Source: Chthoniobacter flavus (lineage in GTDB: Bacteria > Verrucomicrobiota > Verrucomicrobiia > Chthoniobacterales > Chthoniobacteraceae). Taken from it: a stretch of 47,167 nt of DNA. Positions 43,718 through 47,167 of this stretch are shown in pieces. Numbering within the stretch: position 1 is the stretch's first letter; each line of letters starts with the position of its first letter. The DNA lies in assembly GCA_945861435.1 (NCBI GenBank), contig CAMAUX010000042.1:1-47167 (forward strand), read 5' to 3'. Under the pieces are notes generated by a model. That model was not told the origin of the DNA. It saw nothing but the letters and a program-made list of their open reading frames with translations, and ran no database searches. Position numbers and translations under genes: made by a program.

Positions 43718-44257
43718 ATGATCGCCCACCACCCCGCCGTATTCCTCGACCGCGATGGCACCCTCATGGAAGAGGTCCACTACTGCAACGACCCCGCCAA
43801 AGTCCGCATCCTTGAAGGCGTGCGCGAAGGCCTCCTCCGCCTCCAGCAAGCGGGCTTCCGCAACATCATCGTCACCAACCAGAGCGGCATTGCACGCGGC
43901 GTCATCTCCCTCGCCCAATACGAAGCCGTCCAAGCCCGCCTCTTCGAACTCCTCGGCCACCACCTCATCGACGCCACCTACTTCTGCGCCGAAGGCCCCG
44001 ACAACCCCTCTCCCCGCCGCAAACCCGGCCCCGGAATGCTCTGGGAAGCCCGCGACGCCCACGCCCTCGACCTCACCCGCTCCTGGCTCATCGGAGACAA
44101 AACCTCCGACATCCAAAGCGGCCTCGCCGCCGGTGTCCGCTCCATCCTCGTCCACACCGGTTACGGCGCCACCGAACCACCCGACGCCGCCTGCCATGTG
44201 GCGAAAGACTTTGCCTGCGCCGTCGACTTCATCCTAAACCACCGCGATGGACGCTAA
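43718..44257 (+). CDS. HAD-IIIA phosphatase, GmhB-like (heptose bisphosphate 7-phosphatase)
   Basis: The 179-aa protein has FLDRDGTLMEE (motif I, Asp-11 and Asp-13), IVTNQSGIARG, RRKPGPGML and LIGDKTSDIQSGLAAG. The order matches D-glycero-D-manno-heptose-1,7-bisphosphate 7-phosphatase. Classic GmhB has a Cys/His zinc loop before the CRKP motif; here that loop reads FCAEGPDNPSPRRKPG and lacks most ligands. It may be a zinc-free variant or a related phosphatase. It overlaps kdsB by 11 bp, which supports a role in LPS inner-core sugar synthesis. I use the ATG at 43718, just before motif I. Confidence 0.85.
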   Translation: MIAHHPAVFLDRDGTLMEEVHYCNDPAKVRILEGVREGLLRLQQAGFRNIIVTNQSGIARGVISLAQYEAVQARLFELLGHHLIDATYFCAEGPDNPSPRRKPGPGMLWEARDAHALDLTRSWLIGDKTSDIQSGLAAGVRSILVHTGYGATEPPDAACHVAKDFACAVDFILNHRDGR

Positions 44258-44981
44258 GATCGCCGTCGTCATTCCCGCCCGTTACGGATCCACCCGTTTT
44301 CCGGGCAAGCCCCTGCACCCCATCGCCGGCAAGCCCCTGCTCCAGCACGTCTGGGAGCGCTGCCTGCGCGCACGCGGCATCGCCTCCGTCATCATCGCCA
44401 CCGACGACACCCGCATCGCCGAATGCGCCACCCGCTTTGGCGCTGATGTCGCCATGACCTCCCCCTCCCACCCCAGCGGCACCGACCGCTGCGCCGAGGT
44501 CGCCCGCAAACTGCGTTCCCACTCCCACATCATCAACGTCCAGGGCGACGAACCCCTCATCGACCCCCTTCTCATCGCCCGTCTTGCGCGCACCCTCGCA
44601 TCCAACCCCGCGGTGCCCATGATCACCGCCGCCACCCCCTTCAAACCTTCCGAGGACATCCAGCACCCCAACTCCGTCAAAGTCGTCCTCGATCGCCAAA
44701 GCGACGCCCTCTACTTCTCCCGCAGCCCCATCCCCTTTGTACGGGACGCCACCGCCCCCGTGCGGCATCTCCGCCACCTCGGCATCTACGGGTACTCGCG
44801 CAAGTTCCTCCTCTCCTTCGTGCGCTGGAAACCCGGTGCCCTCGAACGCGCCGAGTCCCTCGAACAACTGCGCGCCCTCGAAAACGGCGCCCGCATCCGC
44901 GTGGTCCTCACCGAGTCCGTCTCCGTCGGCGTCGACTCCCCCGCCGACCTCGCCATCGCCGAAAAACTCCTGCGCAGCTAG
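44247..44981 (+). CDS. kdsB: 3-deoxy-manno-octulosonate cytidylyltransferase
   Basis: The 244-aa protein has the CMP-KDO synthetase signature: VVIPARYGSTRFPGKPL at the start, ATDDTRI, SGTDRCAEVA, INVQGDEPLI, YFSRSPIPF, HLGIYGYSRKFL and the C-terminal GVDSPADL. It activates KDO with CTP for lipid A-core assembly in the cytoplasm. The overlap with the gmhB-like gene makes a small LPS-precursor operon. Its presence shows that the host makes KDO-containing lipopolysaccharide. Confidence 0.97.
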   Translation: MDAKIAVVIPARYGSTRFPGKPLHPIAGKPLLQHVWERCLRARGIASVIIATDDTRIAECATRFGADVAMTSPSHPSGTDRCAEVARKLRSHSHIINVQGDEPLIDPLLIARLARTLASNPAVPMITAATPFKPSEDIQHPNSVKVVLDRQSDALYFSRSPIPFVRDATAPVRHLRHLGIYGYSRKFLLSFVRWKPGALERAESLEQLRALENGARIRVVLTESVSVGVDSPADLAIAEKLLRS

Positions 44982-45611
44982 GCCCGACGCCCGCAACGCC
45001 CGCCCTTGAAGGGCCCGGGCGCTCTTCGCCCACGGCAGTCATCAACTTATCCTAAAAACGTGAATGGACGGCCCACGGAATCCCGGACCGCACGGAAGGA
45101 GAGGGGGGGAATGAAGGGAATGAGGAGGCTGAGAGTCTGTTGCGTGGTCCGTGCATTCAGTGCGTTCCGTGGGCCATTGGGAACTCTCCGGGTTCAGGCG
45201 ACTGCCAAGCCCTATCGGTGCCTGGGTACTTGAGGGTAACAGCCATGTTGTTACAGATCTGTGAAGATCGCTCAAAGAGACTCACCCAACGGGTGCGCCT
45301 GAAACGGAATGATTTTATTGAGGATCGCAAAATAGGGTGACCGAGCAGCGCCCAGAGGATGGGGATTCCGGGCGTCACCGTAATGTGCAACGCCCAATAA
45401 GCTGCAAATTCCGTTTCCAGAGAAACTCACATCAGATCCGACAAGTTTTCATCTCCGCATTGAGGCTGATTCAGGCCGCGGTAAACATCCTCCCACTCCA
45501 ACGCCCACGCCCCTCCCCAAGGAAGGCTCAACGCTGAGCATACGAACTGCGCAACACCCCAAAGTGGGACGGATTTGCATCCAACGATTGATCCTGTTAA
45601 ACGCGCGTCCC
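44982..45611. other. Gene-free region with a long imperfect inverted repeat
   Basis: About 630 bases lie between kdsB and the PrsW-like gene, containing the inverted repeat at 45070-45175. From 45220 the sequence becomes less C-rich and contains short frames with no recognisable protein features. I see no tRNA or intact gene. Confidence 0.5.
45070..45175. repeat. Imperfect inverted repeat of about 106 bp
   Basis: The outer arms GGCCCACGGAA (45070-45080) and TTCCGTGGGCC (45165-45175) are perfectly complementary over 11 bp. Further inside, GGACCGCAC (45085-45093) nearly pairs with GTGGTCC (45144-45150). The centre is purine-rich. It could be a miniature inverted-repeat element or a regulatory hairpin; no target-site duplication is clear. 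Confidence 0.75.
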
Positions 45612-46673
45612 ATGCACAGGGGTCTCCTCATTCACCGCAGCGGACAAGTCTTCGGACCCTACCTCCCAGCGACCGCCCACGAGTATCTTCTTCAGGGCAG
45701 ACTCCTCCCCCAAGACCTGACCAGCTGGGAGGGCGAACACTTGTCCGCCGCCATCCCCTTGGAACAATTCCTCACCAAGTGCGGATTGATTGCCCGAGAC
45801 ACCCACACAGTCGATTCCATGAGGGCCGCAATCCGAGACCTGCGCTCGTTTGATTTCAGCCTCATTTTTCCCTGGGCCACGATCCAGACGTTCTCGTGGC
45901 TGAAGGAGCACCGCATGATTCTCCTCGGAGTGGTGGGTTTGGCTCCCATCATCGCACTCGTGCTGGCTCCCTCCGTCCTCGCCGCCTACTGGGGCCTCGC
46001 CCTCTACTTCTCCTGCCTCTGGGCTCTGTTCTTCTACCACCTCCTCCAAACCCCTCAAATCCGCTGGCAGATTTGCGCCCTCTGCTTCGCCACCACAGCC
46101 GTCGTTTCCATCTCCCTGCTCACACTCGCTTATCAAATCTGGCCCATCAGCGCCCTGTTCTCCCTGGCCCAATCCGACTCCCTCCCCATTCAAGCCGCCG
46201 GAATGCTGCTCGGCGTCGCCATTCCCGAGGAACTGTGCAAAGCCGCCATCTTGTTCTGGCTTCTCCGCCGTCCGAACTCCCTCTTGTCCCCGCAGACCGT
46301 CGTGCTCATGGGGATGATTTCCGGACTCGGCTTCGGAATTCGCGAGGGCGTCAATTACCAGACCGGCCTCAACAAGGAGCTCGGTATCGATGGCGCCTAT
46401 TTCCTCAACATCGCCCGACTCACCTCCCTCCCTTTCCTTCACGCCATCTGGACCGGCATGGCCGGCTACTTCATCGCATTCGCCTCCCTCCACCCCAGAC
46501 GACGGCGGGGCCTCTGGGTGCTCGCAATCGGAGTGCCCGCCTGCTTCCACGCAACCTACAACATCCTCGGCTGGGATGTCCTCGGTCTGGGCTCCGCCGC
46601 CCTCGGAGTCGTGGTTCTCACCATCTACCTTTCCAGCGCCAACACTCTGCACGAACGCCTCTCCTCCCGATAA
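45612..46673 (+). CDS. PrsW-family intramembrane protease-like protein with N-terminal GYF-like domain
   Basis: The 353-aa protein begins with a soluble segment HRSGQVFGPYLPATAHEYLLQGRL that resembles a GYF_2 domain. About seven membrane helices follow. PrsW-type motifs are visible: IPEELCKAAILFW (Glu pair near 203-205), GFGIREGVNY, HAIWTG (near 277) and HATYN (near 313). PrsW proteases cleave membrane-bound anti-sigma factors in Bacillus, and bacterial members with GYF domains exist. The target here is unknown, and no sigma or anti-sigma gene is adjacent. The ATG at 45612 precedes the GYF-like segment. Confidence 0.85.
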   Translation: MHRGLLIHRSGQVFGPYLPATAHEYLLQGRLLPQDLTSWEGEHLSAAIPLEQFLTKCGLIARDTHTVDSMRAAIRDLRSFDFSLIFPWATIQTFSWLKEHRMILLGVVGLAPIIALVLAPSVLAAYWGLALYFSCLWALFFYHLLQTPQIRWQICALCFATTAVVSISLLTLAYQIWPISALFSLAQSDSLPIQAAGMLLGVAIPEELCKAAILFWLLRRPNSLLSPQTVVLMGMISGLGFGIREGVNYQTGLNKELGIDGAYFLNIARLTSLPFLHAIWTGMAGYFIAFASLHPRRRRGLWVLAIGVPACFHATYNILGWDVLGLGSAALGVVVLTIYLSSANTLHERLSSR

Positions 46674-46794
46674 TCCCATCCCTGCGCGCACCATTCCCTC
46701 CGTGCACGCCAGACCCGAAAAGCACTTCGTTAAGGCCTCATAGGCATTGCCTCAATGCGGTAGCTCAGCCGCAAAAAGTCCCTCTCACCGTCAG

Positions 46795-46876
46795 CATGCC
46801 GGAGGCATGAGACGCCAATAGAAAGCCAAGCCGGTCGGTGACCGCAGTCCGCGCAACGCGGACGAAACAGCACCCC
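46795..46876. repeat. Dispersed multi-hairpin repeat, copy 2 (partial)
   Basis: It starts with CATGCCGGAGGCATGA and continues GCCAATAGAAAGCCAAGCC, then GGTCGGTGACCGCAGTCCGC and GCGGACGAAACAGCACCCC. It matches the first half of copies 1 and 3 and lacks the CGCCCCGGCATGGGGCG end. Confidence 0.85.
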
Positions 46877-46940
46877 AAGGGACAAGCATCAATAGCACTT
46901 AGTTAAGGGCGCCGCTCGTGCCTTACAGAGGGTGCCCCAA

Positions 46941-47038
46941 GACCAAGACCAAGACCAAGACCAAGACCAAGACCAAGACCAAGAACCAAGAACCAAGAAC
47001 CAAGCACCAAGAACCAAGAACCAAGAACCAAGAACCAA
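46941..47038. repeat. 6-bp then 7-bp tandem repeats
   Basis: Seven units of GACCAA (46941-46982) pass directly into eight units of GAACCAA (46983-47038; the fourth is GCACCAA). A one-base insertion in the unit seems to have converted the period from 6 to 7. Confidence 0.93.
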
Positions 47039-47058
47039 CAGACACCCCCAACTTCAGC

Positions 47059-47167
47059 CATGCCGGAGGCATGAAAGCCAATAGCCGGTGGTGGACGCAG
47101 TCCGCAACGCGGACGAAGGGAACCACCGGATCCCAGTTCCCCACGCGACGCGCCCCGGCATGGGGCG
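47059..47167. repeat. Dispersed multi-hairpin repeat, copy 3 (cut by window end)
   Basis: CATGCCGGAGGCATGA, AATAGCCGGTGGTGG, ACGCAGTCCGCAACGCGGACGA, GGGAACCACCGGATC, CCCCACGCGACG and CGCCCCGGCATGGGGCG occur in this order, parallel to copy 1. It runs to the last base of the window. Confidence 0.9.

Larger units (their letters stand above)
46674..47167. other. Terminal repeat-rich region, no gene
   Basis: The last 494 bases contain two copies of the dispersed hairpin repeat and a 6/7-bp tandem array, and I see no gene. The only minus-strand frame (46923-47144) is the tandem repeat read as VLVLVLV. Confidence 0.7.

Overview
The window looks like a chromosomal segment of a high-GC Gram-negative bacterium of the PVC group, most likely Verrucomicrobiota. 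Supporting signs are periplasmic sulfatases in tandem, two secreted ThuA-domain proteins, a WPQWRG-type PQQ beta-propeller protein, LPS-core genes (gmhB-like, kdsB) and nuoB/nuoC, together with many short-period tandem repeats. The plus strand is visibly C-rich. Plus-strand genes favour C-ending codons and minus-strand genes favour G-ending ones. No database search was possible, so the taxonomy is an inference.

Layout. 1-1.8 kb: an 11-bp tandem repeat, a four-helix membrane protein and a 7-bp repeat. 1.8-14.2 kb: mostly housekeeping genes, namely chromosome-condensation SMC, tRNA-Lys(UUU), a TPR lipoprotein, a triple-FKBP prolyl isomerase, a PQQ-propeller protein, an ABC-F ATPase, a dGTPase and a YlbF-family protein with a Cys-rich tail. 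14.3-20.5 kb, minus strand: the most interesting locus, a four-gene operon preceded by a structured RNA. 20.8-23.4 kb: polyphosphate kinase and a small membrane protein. 23.7-28.1 kb: three consecutive sulfatases with a different base bias. 28.3-35.4 kb: a rhodanese, a HAD phosphatase, RecQ, two ThuA proteins separated by a terminator, TatD, and nuoB-nuoC without nuoA or nuoD. 36.2-42.2 kb, minus strand: a histidine phosphatase, a DUF429 protein, and a coupled glycogen-debranching enzyme/TreZ pair. 42.2-47.2 kb: repeat-rich DNA with an SGNH hydrolase, overlapping gmhB-like and kdsB genes, a PrsW-like protease, and copies of a dispersed multi-hairpin repeat.

Central finding. The minus-strand locus at 14321-20475 is a retron-like system. 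The reverse transcriptase (17488-20226) carries YADD plus the retron-type NAxxH and VTG motifs. Directly upstream of it (20275-20475) lies a sequence with the full architecture of an msr-msd RNA: a 14-bp a1/a2 terminal inverted repeat, an msr-type hairpin with a UGUUUCG loop, and a perfect 20-bp msd stem extended by 7 more pairs. Unusually, the RT is fused to an N-terminal, mostly helical region of about 600 residues. It is followed by an unrecognised 305-aa protein, a MoxR-family AAA+ ATPase, and a DUF2201-type protein combining an HExxH metallopeptidase-like domain with a VWA/MIDAS domain. MoxR plus VWA modules are known as regulated conflict and chaperone machines, so a retron that licenses a MoxR-VWA-protease effector is the working hypothesis. 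I know of no described system with exactly this composition, but cannot check.

Other points worth attention are the dispersed repeat family (35956, 46795, 47059), 9-bp repeats on both sides of the SGNH gene, an orphan nuoBC pair, and the skew exception at the sulfatases.
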